54,491 nt of DNA, taken from positions 1-54,491 of the forward strand of contig JAEDHT010000011.1 in assembly GCA_016296885.1 (NCBI GenBank), in the 5' to 3' direction. Source of the stretch: Clostridiaceae bacterium. Its GTDB lineage: Bacteria; Bacillota; Clostridia; Oscillospirales; Acutalibacteraceae. The translations under genes were made by a program, and so were the position numbers. The stretch's first letter is position 1. The number at the start of each line of letters is the position of its first letter. Below, one piece after another: positions 22,658 to 32,262 of this stretch. The notes below the pieces were generated by a model. It saw only the letters and a program-made list of their open reading frames with translations, had not been told where the DNA came from and did not search any database.

Positions 22658-25642
22658 TTAAGCTCTCTTCTTCTTGCCTACTACAACGAGTACAGCTGCT
22701 GCGCTCATAGCTACTGCAAGACCGATCATCCATACGAATGAGCCGTCTTCAATGCCTGTCTTAGGAGCATCTTTCTTTTGCCACTGAGCATATACTCTAA
22801 CGTCTTTTGAACCCATTACGAATGTGTCGCCAGGGACATAAGTTTTACCAGAACCATCTGGCTCTGTGTTCCAAGATACGAAGTTGTAACCGCTTCTATC
22901 GAAGAAGTTCTTCTCGATCTCTACTGTGCTTTCATAGAGAGCTCCAACTCTCTTTTCTGTCTTGTCGTTATCATATTTACCGCCGTTACCATCATAGATA
23001 ACACCGAACTCTACACCAGCATACTTGTTTTTCCACTGTGCATAAAGAACTACATCCTGTGAAGGCATTGTAAATGTTTGACCTGGCTTGAACTCTTTGC
23101 CGGTACCATCAGCCTTTGTATTCCAAGATACGAATACGTATTTCTCATCAGATGGTTCGAATGAATTATCTGCAACCTTAACTGTGCTGCCAAACTCTTC
23201 TTTAGAAGAGATTGTCTCGTTAGACTTGTCAGCTGTTGCATTGTTGGAATTGTAAGTTACTGTGTAAGCATTTGCAGACCACTTAGCATACAAATCAACA
23301 TTTGCAGAAGGCATTGTGAAAGTATCGCCAGCCTTGTAATCTGTACCTGTACCATCAGCCTTTGTGTTCCAGCCTATAAATGAATATCCACCATTTGTGA
23401 ACATACTGTCTTTTACAGAAACTGTGTCACCATTGCTGAATGTAAAGTTTTCTGTCTTGTCATCAGAAGTGTTTGAGTGGTAAACAACCATGTATGAGGA
23501 AATGTTGTTGAGCTTTGGAGAAGCTACAGTGTTGATAACTTCACCAGCGCCATTTGCAATTGTAGCATCACCATTATTTGTAAGGAGGTTTGTGCCGTAA
23601 ACACCCTCGTTAAGAACAAGTGGAATTGTGAGTGTGTATCTCATTTCTGGCAAGAAACCGGCTGTGTTCCAGCTTAGAGAATTAATATCATCGCCTACTG
23701 TAACTGTGTCGTTATAGAAGTTGCCATCCTCATCTACAACTGTGATGAGGTTTACATCCTTGATCTTGAAGTTCTTTGTTTCCATCTTATCAAATACTAC
23801 ATAAGAAGCAAAGGATGCGATTAAAGCCTTGTTAATAGCTTGGTTAAACTCTTCGTTGCTGTTTGCAGAATATGTCATACCGTTTGAGCAGAAGAGAGAA
23901 ACAGCCTTGAAAGACTCAACTGTTGTATCAAGAACGATACCAGCGATGCTGTGGCCAAGATCTAAAATGCTCTTAGCCTCTTCGATGCCTTCGTAGCCCG
24001 CATTTGGAGCACCGTCTGTAACGAATACAACAATTACCTGACGGCTATCGTCCTGACGACTTTCAATGATTCTCTTAGCTGATGTGAAGCCCTCAGAATA
24101 ATGTGTCTGAGCTTCCTTATCAAGTGTCTGGGAGAAGAGGAATTCGTGAACATCATCATAATTATCTGTAAAATCGCAAAGCTCTGTCATACCATTGCTA
24201 AAAGGAACAACTGCAATACGATCATCAAGCTTTTCGTTGTTGAGCAATTCATTAGAAATATCGTCAACCTTAGAAACAAGTGTATAGAACTTAGAAACAC
24301 CGTCTACTGTGTCCATTGTACTTGCGCTGTAGTCAAGTACGAAAACGATATCTGCAGGAACATTAGCAGCACGATATGAGAAGTCAATTCTAAGCTCTGC
24401 CTCTGTCATATCCGGGTTAGACCACTTAGCAGATTTGTTGAGCCATGTGAGAGAGTCTCCATTGCTTGTACCTGCATTTGTGTCATAACCGGACAAATCA
24501 ATGTTACCGCCATCATAGCTGTCATTATTAGAATATTTAAATGAACCAGCACTTATATCAGTAACATACTGAGACCAGCTTGGGCTGGTATTCCAAATAT
24601 CGCTATATCCAAATGATGTGATAGCATCTACATCTTCAAAATCAACATCAAGTGATGAACAACCACTAAAAGCATCTTTGCCAAGTGTTCTTACACTTGC
24701 AGGAACCTTAATAGTTCCAAGAGCTGTACAAGAAACAAAAGTGCTGTCAGCTATTGTCTCCATTGTTGTTCCAAGATTAACATCCTTCAATGCTGTACAT
24801 CCGCTAAACATAGCCTCGCCTGTAGACATAACGCCATCTGCAAATTCTACACTCTCTAGTGCTACGCAACCAAGGAATGTGTTATCGCCGATTGAAGATA
24901 CTTTAGATGGTATAGAGATAGATTTGAGCTTCTTGCTCTTTGTGAATGCCTGTGAACCTATTGTTGTAAGGCTCTCCGGCAATGTAATACTCTCAAGAGC
25001 GTTACACTGTGCAAAAGCACTTGCGCCAATCTCTGTGATGCCCTCGCTAAGTGTTACATTAGCAAGTGATACACAAGCGATAAATGCCTTATCTGCAATT
25101 GCAGAAACACTGCCTGCAACTTCGAGATCTGTGAGTGCAGGAAGTGCATAAAATGCGCCTTCGCCTAATTTCTGAACACCATCAGCCAGTGTTAATTTCT
25201 TAAGACCGCTATTACCACTGAATGCATAGCTACCAATTTCCTTAACTGTGCCTGGAACTGTAAGCTCTGCAAAACCGGTACAATCACGGAAAGCATATGT
25301 ACCTATTGTTTCAACAGAATCAGCAAAGTTAATTTCTTTCAAGCCCTTGCAGGAATTGAAAGCATAGTTACCGATAGAAGTAACGCCGTCCTCCAAAACA
25401 AGTGTGGACATAGCTCCACGGTGCTCATACCAAGGTGCTCTGTTTGTTTCATCATAATCGGTCATAGCACCGGTACCAGAAACTGTGAGAGTCTTGGTGG
25501 ATTGATTATAAGCCCAAGTTAAGCTATCGCCGCATGAACCATCGGAAACAGCAGGCTTAGAAATGTCAGCAGCAGAAGCGCCGACAGCAATAGTCGCCAT
25601 AAGCAACATTGCAGCAATTAATAGAGATATTGCTTTTTTCAA
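22658..25642 (-). CDS. cell-surface LRR - von Willebrand A - InlB-repeat protein with APKTG anchor
   Basis: About 994 residues. Signal peptide (KKAISLLIAAMLLMATIAVGASA). BspA-type leucine-rich repeats run from about 60 to 340, e.g. repeats of TSIGNYAFNSCKGLKEI. A von Willebrand A domain follows, with a MIDAS motif DYSAST near 436 and TDGAPNAG near 545. Three InlB/Flg_new repeats (xFxGWNTxxDGTGxxYxxGxTFTMPxxDVxLYAQW) cover about 730-960. The tail APKTG - hydrophobic helix - KKKRA is a sortase-type anchor with Ala in place of Leu. The start is TTG at 25642, 7 nt after GGAGGG; the longer in-frame form lacks a site. Probably an adhesin or host/matrix-binding protein. Confidence 0.88.
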   Translation of the reverse strand: MKKAISLLIAAMLLMATIAVGASAADISKPAVSDGSCGDSLTWAYNQSTKTLTVSGTGAMTDYDETNRAPWYEHRGAMSTLVLEDGVTSIGNYAFNSCKGLKEINFADSVETIGTYAFRDCTGFAELTVPGTVKEIGSYAFSGNSGLKKLTLADGVQKLGEGAFYALPALTDLEVAGSVSAIADKAFIACVSLANVTLSEGITEIGASAFAQCNALESITLPESLTTIGSQAFTKSKKLKSISIPSKVSSIGDNTFLGCVALESVEFADGVMSTGEAMFSGCTALKDVNLGTTMETIADSTFVSCTALGTIKVPASVRTLGKDAFSGCSSLDVDFEDVDAITSFGYSDIWNTSPSWSQYVTDISAGSFKYSNNDSYDGGNIDLSGYDTNAGTSNGDSLTWLNKSAKWSNPDMTEAELRIDFSYRAANVPADIVFVLDYSASTMDTVDGVSKFYTLVSKVDDISNELLNNEKLDDRIAVVPFSNGMTELCDFTDNYDDVHEFLFSQTLDKEAQTHYSEGFTSAKRIIESRQDDSRQVIVVFVTDGAPNAGYEGIEEAKSILDLGHSIAGIVLDTTVESFKAVSLFCSNGMTYSANSNEEFNQAINKALIASFASYVVFDKMETKNFKIKDVNLITVVDEDGNFYNDTVTVGDDINSLSWNTAGFLPEMRYTLTIPLVLNEGVYGTNLLTNNGDATIANGAGEVINTVASPKLNNISSYMVVYHSNTSDDKTENFTFSNGDTVSVKDSMFTNGGYSFIGWNTKADGTGTDYKAGDTFTMPSANVDLYAKWSANAYTVTYNSNNATADKSNETISSKEEFGSTVKVADNSFEPSDEKYVFVSWNTKADGTGKEFKPGQTFTMPSQDVVLYAQWKNKYAGVEFGVIYDGNGGKYDNDKTEKRVGALYESTVEIEKNFFDRSGYNFVSWNTEPDGSGKTYVPGDTFVMGSKDVRVYAQWQKKDAPKTGIEDGSFVWMIGLAVAMSAAAVLVVVGKKKRA

Positions 25643-25841
25643 GGTTTTTCCCTCCAGAATAAAAATATACAAGGCTTCTGCACCATATAATTACAATTTG
25701 TAACATTTTCCTCGTAAAAACACGATAAAAAAATATCACAAGACATAACTATATCATAGCACGAACCCTATATCTTGTGTATATAATATCAAAAAAATAC
25801 ACAAACGTCAACCTTTTTTTAAAAAATACTTTAAACTGTCG

Positions 25842-25876
25842 AAAAAAATCAGCAAAAGTATTTTGATACTTTTGCT
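25842..25876 (-). terminator. terminator of queT-nnr
   Basis: A perfect 11-bp stem, AGCAAAAGTAT/ATACTTTTGCT, overlapping the nnr stop codon, followed by GATTTTTTT on the minus strand. Confidence 0.88.
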
Positions 25877-27380
25877 AATCTTTTTGTAACAATTTATTAA
25901 CCGCATTTTGGATTTGATCTGCTGTATCGTGCGAAATCATTGATATACTATTGGATTTTTCCTGTGCTAGCTCGCCGGCAATCCCGTTAATATATGATGC
26001 ACATTCCATAGTATGAAACATATTGTCATTGTAAGCAGCAAAACCGGCCGCTATGCCTGATAAAACATCACCACTGCCGGCTGATGCCATACCCGGACAT
26101 CCACGATTGCATATAGATACAGTTTCACCGTCTGTAATAACTGTAGATGTCCCTTTTAGTAAAACCACAATATTATACTCTGATGCAAATTCTCGTGAAT
26201 ACCTAATAGAATCATATAAAACCTCTGCAACAGGGATTTTTAATAGTCTGGAAAATTCCTTTGGATGTGGGGTGATTGCTACTTTGCACTTGGCTGATTT
26301 TAATATATTCATATCAAGTGCAGATAATATATTTAGTCCATCAGCATCTATTATGAGATTTCCTTGATAATTACCTATGATATATTCTAAAATTTTGCGA
26401 TTTTCCTCGCAAACTCCCCATCCCATACCAATAGCGAGGCTATCTAATCCATTAATCGCATTATTTATCCGGTCTTCGTCAAAAATCATTTTACCGGCGT
26501 CATCTTTCACCAAAAAAAGCGTACTTTCAAGCAGATATGGCGACACGCTCGCAAAAAGTGAATCTGCTATAATTACACGTGAGATTCCGCAGCCACTTCT
26601 GAGCTGAGATACGCTCATATTTGCAAGCTTGATTGCACCTGAATATTCTTTGCAACCTCCAAGCACTCCCGCTGTCCCATATGTTCCCTTGTGACTGTTG
26701 TTTTTGCGTTCTTTAATTATATCACAAAAATCATCATCTTCAAGAAGCTTATAATATTCTCCTGATATAGGAATACCAATATCACAATTAACTATCTTCC
26801 CTATTTTATCTTTTGCATCTCCCAAAAAGTGTCCACTTTTGAGCGTTCCTATGGAAATAGTAAGATCTGAGCGTACGCAAAGCTCAGATAATCCATTATC
26901 GCCATTAAGTCCACTATTTATATCTATAGATACAACTCTTGATCCTTTTTTTTGTGAAATATTGATTTTTTTGATGATTTCCGCTGTTATTCCGCTCGGT
27001 ACACCCTTAAAACCAGTACCAAAAATGCAATCTAATATCACGTCATATTGCAAAAAGCAGGTGTTTTCATCACAAAGCTTGTATTTTATTCCTTTTTTAA
27101 TACATTCGTCAAAATAAAATTTGCCGTCTGACGAAAATTTTTCTTTAATAAGAAAAATTGTAACATCTGCACCATTTTCATGTGCAAGCAAGGCAATAAC
27201 ATAGCCATCGCCGGCGTTGTTGCCTGTACCGCATACTATGGCTAATTTTTTATTCTCGCAGTCGATATGTTCAAAGGCAGATTTGCCGGCATTGTACATC
27301 AGTTCTATGCCGGGTGTGCCTGAACTAATCTTGGCTACATCGCTATTTCTCATTGTTTCTACAGATATTACTTTTTTCAT
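25875..27380 (-). CDS. nnr: bifunctional NAD(P)HX epimerase/dehydratase
   Basis: 501 residues with the two fused YjeF halves. The N-terminal epimerase has VCGTGNNAGDGYVIA and DCIFGTGFKGVP. The C-terminal ADP-dependent dehydratase (ribokinase-like) has HKGTYGTAGVLGG, DADGLNIL, ITPHPKEFSRLL, LLKGTSTVI and GMASAGSGDVLSG. It repairs hydrated NADH and NADPH. Normal length for the bacterial fused enzyme. It follows queT by 10 nt; GAGAG precedes the ATG. Confidence 0.95.
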   Translation of the reverse strand: MKKVISVETMRNSDVAKISSGTPGIELMYNAGKSAFEHIDCENKKLAIVCGTGNNAGDGYVIALLAHENGADVTIFLIKEKFSSDGKFYFDECIKKGIKYKLCDENTCFLQYDVILDCIFGTGFKGVPSGITAEIIKKINISQKKGSRVVSIDINSGLNGDNGLSELCVRSDLTISIGTLKSGHFLGDAKDKIGKIVNCDIGIPISGEYYKLLEDDDFCDIIKERKNNSHKGTYGTAGVLGGCKEYSGAIKLANMSVSQLRSGCGISRVIIADSLFASVSPYLLESTLFLVKDDAGKMIFDEDRINNAINGLDSLAIGMGWGVCEENRKILEYIIGNYQGNLIIDADGLNILSALDMNILKSAKCKVAITPHPKEFSRLLKIPVAEVLYDSIRYSREFASEYNIVVLLKGTSTVITDGETVSICNRGCPGMASAGSGDVLSGIAAGFAAYNDNMFHTMECASYINGIAGELAQEKSNSISMISHDTADQIQNAVNKLLQKD

Positions 27381-27390
27381 AATTTATCTC

Positions 27391-27918
27391 TCAATTATAA
27401 TCTTTGAATAAATTTGTTTTCTTAATGGCATATGCGAATGGTAACCCCAGTATCAAGCAAACACCAAGCTCACCCAAAGCAACAGAACCAGCCATCACCA
27501 GAAAAGCAATCAATCTGGAATTAAAATCATTAGGAATAAATATACTTATTTCTAACCCTATAATTATACCATTAAATAACGCAGGCATCAAAGCACCAAC
27601 AACGGGCAACCCTTTTATTGTAACTTTTCGTAGCTTATAAATAGCAAAAGCCGCCAAAAAGCTTGCCATTGTACCAAATAATACATCCAACGGCAAAACA
27701 GTCAGGTTTACAATATTAGACAAAAGGCATCCCACAGTAAGCCCCGGTATAGCGGCAGGTGTGAAAGCTGCAAGCAAACATAAAACCTCTGATACTCTAA
27801 ACTGGATAGCCATTGAGGTTGTGCCAGGGAACAAAAATCCTTGTCCATAGGTAAGTGCTGTGTAAAGTCCTGCTATAAGTGCCGCTTCTACTAAAAAACG
27901 TGTGCTTTTCTTTTCCAT
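27391..27918 (-). CDS. queT: QueT-family transporter (queuosine precursor uptake)
   Basis: 175 residues, about six membrane helices, with the family-typical TALTYGQGFLFPGTTSMAIQFRVSEVLCLLA and LGELGVCLILGLPFAY. QueT proteins are ECF-type substrate-binding subunits for queuosine precursors; the energising module is elsewhere. I searched the 5' region for a preQ1 riboswitch and saw none. Promoter at 27959-27987. nnr is downstream in the same transcript. Confidence 0.85.
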   Translation of the reverse strand: MEKKSTRFLVEAALIAGLYTALTYGQGFLFPGTTSMAIQFRVSEVLCLLAAFTPAAIPGLTVGCLLSNIVNLTVLPLDVLFGTMASFLAAFAIYKLRKVTIKGLPVVGALMPALFNGIIIGLEISIFIPNDFNSRLIAFLVMAGSVALGELGVCLILGLPFAYAIKKTNLFKDYN

Positions 27919-27958
27919 CTTCCGTTATCTCTTTTCTTAAGAATTTTACTTCGCAGAA

Positions 27959-27987
27959 ATTATACATTAAATTGTAGTTTTTTTCAA
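27959..27987 (-). promoter_or_regulatory. queT-nnr promoter
   Basis: On the minus strand: TTGAAA (27982-27987), a 17-bp spacer and TATAAT (27959-27964). It is divergent from the HIT promoter, with -35 boxes 37 bp apart. Confidence 0.7.
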
Positions 27988-28024
27988 GTCTGTTATGGCT
28001 ATCATAAAAATACACCTAAAACCT

Positions 28025-28053
28025 TTGACTTTAAGTCATAGATATGATAAAAT
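28025..28053 (+). promoter_or_regulatory. promoter of the HIT-comEC-holA gene set, with small palindrome
   Basis: TTGACT (28025-28030), a 17-bp spacer and TAAAAT (28048-28053). TGACTT-T-AAGTCA (28027-28039) overlaps the -35 box and could be an operator. Confidence 0.65.
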
Positions 28054-28082
28054 TATTGCGTGATTATAAGGAGGAAACGACT

Positions 28083-28421
28083 ATGGATTGTATATTTTGC
28101 AAAATAGCTAATGGTGAGATTCCATGTACAAAGGTTTATGAAGATGACCAAATGCTTGCTTTCAGAGATCTTAACCCACAGGCACCTGTGCATGTATTGA
28201 TGATCCCAAAACAGCATATCGCCTCCTTAGATGAGGTGTGTGACAATAACTGCGATGTTGTGGCTCATATATTAAAAAACGCTCATATCATCGCAAAGCA
28301 GGAAGGCTTAGACAACGGCTACAGAATTATAAGCAACTGTGGCGCAGATGCCGGTCAGACTGTTTTTCATCTTCATTTTCATTTGTTAGGTGGCAGATCC
28401 CTTGGTGAAAACCTAGTTTAA
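28083..28421 (+). CDS. HIT family (HinT-like) nucleotide hydrolase
   Basis: 112 residues with the histidine triad HLHFHLLGG near residues 96-100. It begins MDCIFCKIANGEIPC, where the cysteines may bind zinc. HinT proteins hydrolyse purine nucleoside phosphoramidates; the physiological substrate is usually unclear. The ORF extends further upstream, but AAGGAGG at 28068-28074 sets the ATG at 28083. First gene of a plus-strand group. Confidence 0.92.
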   Translation: MDCIFCKIANGEIPCTKVYEDDQMLAFRDLNPQAPVHVLMIPKQHIASLDEVCDNNCDVVAHILKNAHIIAKQEGLDNGYRIISNCGADAGQTVFHLHFHLLGGRSLGENLV

Positions 28422-28434
28422 AGGAGTTGTTTTT

Positions 28435-28974
28435 ATGGAAAAAGCTTATAAAATGACTATTGCGGGCTGTGAGAGAGAGTTACCCTTGTGCGAAGTAACT
28501 GAGCATCTTGACATTGCTGCATTTAATATGTTTGGCGATGTAGAAATTACGGTAAAATCCGCTAAGGCTCTGCTCGATATATGCCCTGAGCACGATGTGA
28601 TTATCACAGCTGAGGCAAAAGGTATTCCGCTGTGCTATGAGATGGCAAGACAGGGATGCGGTGTGTATGTAATTGCTCGTAAGAGCGTAAAAGTGTATAT
28701 GGAAAATCCTATTTCCATTGAGGTTAAGTCCATAACCACCAGTGCCGTGCAAAAGCTCTATCTTGCAGAGGACAAGGCGCATCTTATAGATGGAAAACGT
28801 GTCCTACTTGTAGACGACGTTATCAGCACGGGTGAATCTTTGGCTGCTCTCGAAGAAATTGTAAAAAGAGCCGGAGGAATCATTGTAGGTAAAGCCGCTG
28901 TGCTTGCTGAGGGTGACGCTTCCACAAGAAGTGATATATTCTTCCTTGAGCCACTCCCTGTGTTTCCTAAATAA
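28435..28974 (+). CDS. phosphoribosyltransferase family protein
   Basis: 179 residues of the type I PRTase fold. The PRPP-binding signature is VLLVDDVISTGES at about 122-134. The preceding EAKGIPLCYEMAR and the basic VIARKSVK resemble adenine phosphoribosyltransferase and its relatives, so an Apt-like salvage role is possible, but base specificity is not readable. AAAGGAG precedes the ATG. It is 13 nt behind the HIT gene, which fits a purine-metabolism theme. Confidence 0.82.
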   Translation: MEKAYKMTIAGCERELPLCEVTEHLDIAAFNMFGDVEITVKSAKALLDICPEHDVIITAEAKGIPLCYEMARQGCGVYVIARKSVKVYMENPISIEVKSITTSAVQKLYLAEDKAHLIDGKRVLLVDDVISTGESLAALEEIVKRAGGIIVGKAAVLAEGDASTRSDIFFLEPLPVFPK

Positions 28975-28993
28975 TTTTGATTGAGAGGAAGCA

Positions 28994-29020
28994 ATGTTAC
29001 TGTATTATGTGCAGATCTGA
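28994..29020 (+). promoter_or_regulatory. short upstream ORF in frame with comEC
   Basis: GAGAGG, then ATG and seven more codons (MLLYYVQI) and TGA, directly followed in the same frame by TTG and 15 nt later by the comEC ATG. The only good ribosome site in the gap serves this mini-ORF, so comEC may be translated by reinitiation. Confidence 0.45.
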
Positions 29021-29035
29021 TTGCGATTAATTGTT

Positions 29036-31210
29036 ATGAAGAGACCGTTGGCACTTTGCTCATTCTCTGTTACTTGTGCGGCGGCTTTAGCAGTATATTT
29101 GGGTGCAAACGCCGTATTATGGCTTTGCACCTTATTTTTTGTGCTATCTGCTGTGTTTCTGTGTTTTAGAAAGCTTAGAGCTCATAAAGCAATAGTTTGT
29201 GTTTTGATTTCATCACTCGTTGGATTTTTGCTATATTCAGTTTTCTTTTCCGTTAAGGTAACACCGCTTGAGAAAATTAATCTAGACACTGATTATGAAG
29301 CAAAAGTTGTAGTAACCGATGTGATAAACTACTATTCCGGTGAAAAGGGTTATTTATGCGATGTATCATTGGTGGATAATGATAAAACCTATGATATAAA
29401 AGCTGATATACCTTATTCTAAAATTGATGCTGAACGTGGTGATACAATATCATGCACTATGTCACTTTCTGAATTAACCGATGAAAACCGTGCATATATG
29501 TATTCACAAGGTGTTTATCTAGAGGCTGATATTTTTGATTACACCGAAATTATAAAAGGCGACGATTCAAAATTCAGCTTTGCGGGAAGTGTGCTTGATT
29601 TTCGTGATAGTGTGAGAGAAAAGATATATTCTGCTATGCCAAAACAGTATGCATCTGTGTTGTCTGCTATACTGACAGGCAACAGTGAATCGCTTGATAA
29701 ACATCTAAAAACAAAGTTCACCAATCTTTCTATTTACCATTTGCTAGTAATATCCGGTTTACACACCACTTTGCTTAGTCTGGTAGTTTATTCGATTTTA
29801 ATGTTTATCACACGCAAGAAAAAGGTAGCCTCTATTGGTGCGATTGCCTTTCTCTTTGTGTTTACAATATTTGCAGGTCTATCACCTTCCGTGTTGAGAA
29901 GTGCTATTATGACATCTATGTTGCTTATAGGCAGGATGTCTCGCAATAGGACAGACAGCCTGACCACGATCGGACTTGCATCGTTTATAATTACTCTTAC
30001 CAATCCATTTATTGCAGGAAACTTAGGATTTTTGCTTACTTTTTCAAATGTAACAGGCATTGCACTCCTCCACCCCACCCTGGTGGAAATTTTGAGTATT
30101 AAACATACAAAAAACAATCTATTCATAACCCTTGCAAACAAAATTATTTCGGCCGTATGCGTAACTATATCTGCAACCATAGCAACACTACCATTTACTA
30201 TTATTGAATTCAAGGTATTTTCTCCGTATATCCTATTTACAAACCTAATTATGATACCATTAGTTGAGATTATAATAACATTAGGTTTTGTAGCGTGCGT
30301 AATATATTTTATACCATATGTATCAGTGCTATCAATTCCGATTTTCTCTATCACAAGGCATCTTATTGCGGGATCAGTTAAGCTTGTAGATGTAATAGAT
30401 AATTTGCCTGCATCAAAAATATATTTATATGCAAATTTTTATTTGCTATGGCTATTTGTGAGTAGTATAATAATAGCAGTTGGAATTTGGCTTTTTAAAA
30501 GTAAATCAGCCAGAGCAGCTGTGTCATTAATATGCTGTGTGATATTGCTTGTGTTTGTTGTGATAGATACTGTTTTGTATAAGGATATGATAAGCTTAGA
30601 CTTTGCCGATTGTGGAAATGGAGTAAATGCTGTGTTGAGAAAAGGCGAGGAATCTGTGGTGCTATCATATGGCGGAAACAGCTATAAGAGCAAAAACCTT
30701 GAATCTGTTATTCACGAACGAAGCGATAAAGTATCTATGCTCCTTGTAACAAAGAATGATAGTTACATACCAAAGCTAATGACAGATTTCTATGTAGACT
30801 GTGCGGTAGTGTATGATGAAAGCCAGACTTATTTTTATAAGGAAGCATATAAAAGCCGTGTGAGTAAATTTATTTATAAGAACAACGACACACGAATCAA
30901 CTTATGGCAAAAGGCAGACTTGAATTTTGTGAAAGCTGAGAAATCATGCTTTTCTTACATAGAGCTTTATGGTTTGAGGGTCTTGATATTCCCTGATAAT
31001 GCTGATTGCTATGACTTACCTAATAAATATCGGGATGTAGATATTATAGCTTATAATAAGGAGCCGAAGCATATAGAGCTGCTGAGCTACAGATACACTA
31101 TCCGGTGCAACGAAGATGACAATTCCAATGATCCTAATACATTTTGCACTGTTGACGGAAAAGTCCATATAGAATGCAAGGAGGGAAAATATTATGTCAA
31201 AGCTAACTGA
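29036..31210 (+). CDS. comEC: ComEC/Rec2 family membrane protein with degenerate C-terminal domain
   Basis: About 724 residues. It begins MKRPLALCSFSV with helices, then an OB-like soluble part (DUF4131, about 75-180). The competence core carries the signatures HLLVISGLHTTLL and FAGLSPSVLRSAIM, then many membrane helices. The last 190 residues sit where a metallo-beta-lactamase domain is expected (SLDFADCGNGVNAVLRKGEE), but the HxHxDH metal site is missing. ComEC forms the inner-membrane DNA uptake channel. No ribosome site is near the ATG; see the mini-ORF. The end overlaps holA by 17 nt, the common comEC-holA order. Confidence 0.88.
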   Translation: MKRPLALCSFSVTCAAALAVYLGANAVLWLCTLFFVLSAVFLCFRKLRAHKAIVCVLISSLVGFLLYSVFFSVKVTPLEKINLDTDYEAKVVVTDVINYYSGEKGYLCDVSLVDNDKTYDIKADIPYSKIDAERGDTISCTMSLSELTDENRAYMYSQGVYLEADIFDYTEIIKGDDSKFSFAGSVLDFRDSVREKIYSAMPKQYASVLSAILTGNSESLDKHLKTKFTNLSIYHLLVISGLHTTLLSLVVYSILMFITRKKKVASIGAIAFLFVFTIFAGLSPSVLRSAIMTSMLLIGRMSRNRTDSLTTIGLASFIITLTNPFIAGNLGFLLTFSNVTGIALLHPTLVEILSIKHTKNNLFITLANKIISAVCVTISATIATLPFTIIEFKVFSPYILFTNLIMIPLVEIIITLGFVACVIYFIPYVSVLSIPIFSITRHLIAGSVKLVDVIDNLPASKIYLYANFYLLWLFVSSIIIAVGIWLFKSKSARAAVSLICCVILLVFVVIDTVLYKDMISLDFADCGNGVNAVLRKGEESVVLSYGGNSYKSKNLESVIHERSDKVSMLLVTKNDSYIPKLMTDFYVDCAVVYDESQTYFYKEAYKSRVSKFIYKNNDTRINLWQKADLNFVKAEKSCFSYIELYGLRVLIFPDNADCYDLPNKYRDVDIIAYNKEPKHIELLSYRYTIRCNEDDNSNDPNTFCTVDGKVHIECKEGKYYVKAN

Positions 31211-32249
31211 AGCACATTTTAAAAAACTTCTGAAAGATAAAGCTTTTTCGGGTATATATATGATATATGGTGATGAAAAATACTCTGTAAAACGCTATAC
31301 AGAAGACCTAATAAAGAAAATTGCAGGAGAAGATCCTGATGACTTCTGTTTTCATGTCTTCAAGGATTTTAGCAACCCCGATGCAATATCATCTGCTTGC
31401 GACATAATTCCCTTTATGGCAGACTATAACTGTGTGTGGTTAAAGGATATTGACACTGACGAGCTTTTTAAAAATTTAACGAGCGATACCGGTAAAGGTA
31501 AAGAAATCACAGAGAAATTTTTAGAAATATTATCCAAAGCAAATGGCGAAACAATTATAATAATCAGCCAACCCACCGTCACCCCAAAAGCAACCGGTAT
31601 ACAGAAAAAAATCATAGATTACGCCGATAAGCACGGTAATGTATTATACATAAAAAAGAAAACAGATCAGGAGCTTGTTGATTTCATAACAAAAGCTTCT
31701 TCAAAATATGAATGCAAGATAAGCGGTGCAAACGCTCAGAAGATTATACAACGTTGCGGAAACGATCTCAACACTATCACAAATGAAACAGACAAACTGT
31801 TCTCTTTTGCATATGGCAGAGAGGTCACAGAAAAAGATATATCTATGATAGTAACTCCAAATACCGAGTATAATATTTTTAAACTATCCGAAAATATTAT
31901 GTATGGCAATGCGGAAAATGCTTATAAAATACTGGATGATATGTTTTATCAGAAGCAACCACCCGAAATTATTCTTAGCCTTATCACAAAATCATACTGC
32001 GATATCTATAGGGTAAAATCTGCTATACGAAGCTCTGTGAGTGTATCCGATTTGCTAGGAAAATTTGACTATACCGGTAACAAAAGCTTTCTGCTGGACA
32101 AGGCAGAGAGAAACGGGAGGAATCTTTCACTGCAAAAACTCAGAAAAATGCTTGATATGATATTTGAGGCAGAAAGAAAGATTAAATCTACTGCCACGGA
32201 TAACAGGGTCGTTCTGGAAACATTAATTAGTGAATTGATTTCTGCATAA
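31194..32249 (+). CDS. holA: DNA polymerase III delta subunit
   Basis: 351 residues, clamp-loader subunit that opens the sliding clamp. The N-terminus IYMIYGDEKYSVKRYTEDLIKK (YG(D/E)E motif) and the AAA+ and collar layout match HolA; the C-terminal part has LSLITKSYCDIYRVK. AAGGAGG precedes the ATG inside the comEC end (17-nt overlap). Confidence 0.93.
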   Translation: MSKLTEAHFKKLLKDKAFSGIYMIYGDEKYSVKRYTEDLIKKIAGEDPDDFCFHVFKDFSNPDAISSACDIIPFMADYNCVWLKDIDTDELFKNLTSDTGKGKEITEKFLEILSKANGETIIIISQPTVTPKATGIQKKIIDYADKHGNVLYIKKKTDQELVDFITKASSKYECKISGANAQKIIQRCGNDLNTITNETDKLFSFAYGREVTEKDISMIVTPNTEYNIFKLSENIMYGNAENAYKILDDMFYQKQPPEIILSLITKSYCDIYRVKSAIRSSVSVSDLLGKFDYTGNKSFLLDKAERNGRNLSLQKLRKMLDMIFEAERKIKSTATDNRVVLETLISELISA

Positions 32250-32262
32250 TGAGGTTTGTCTT

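Noticed and set aside
27918..28000. preQ1 riboswitch before queT
   Set aside because: The expected short pseudoknot pattern (CTA-rich stem plus A-rich tail with CUAR near the ribosome site) is not visible.
29788..30354. 188-codon minus-strand open frame
   Set aside because: It is antisense to the membrane helices of comEC; no start site.
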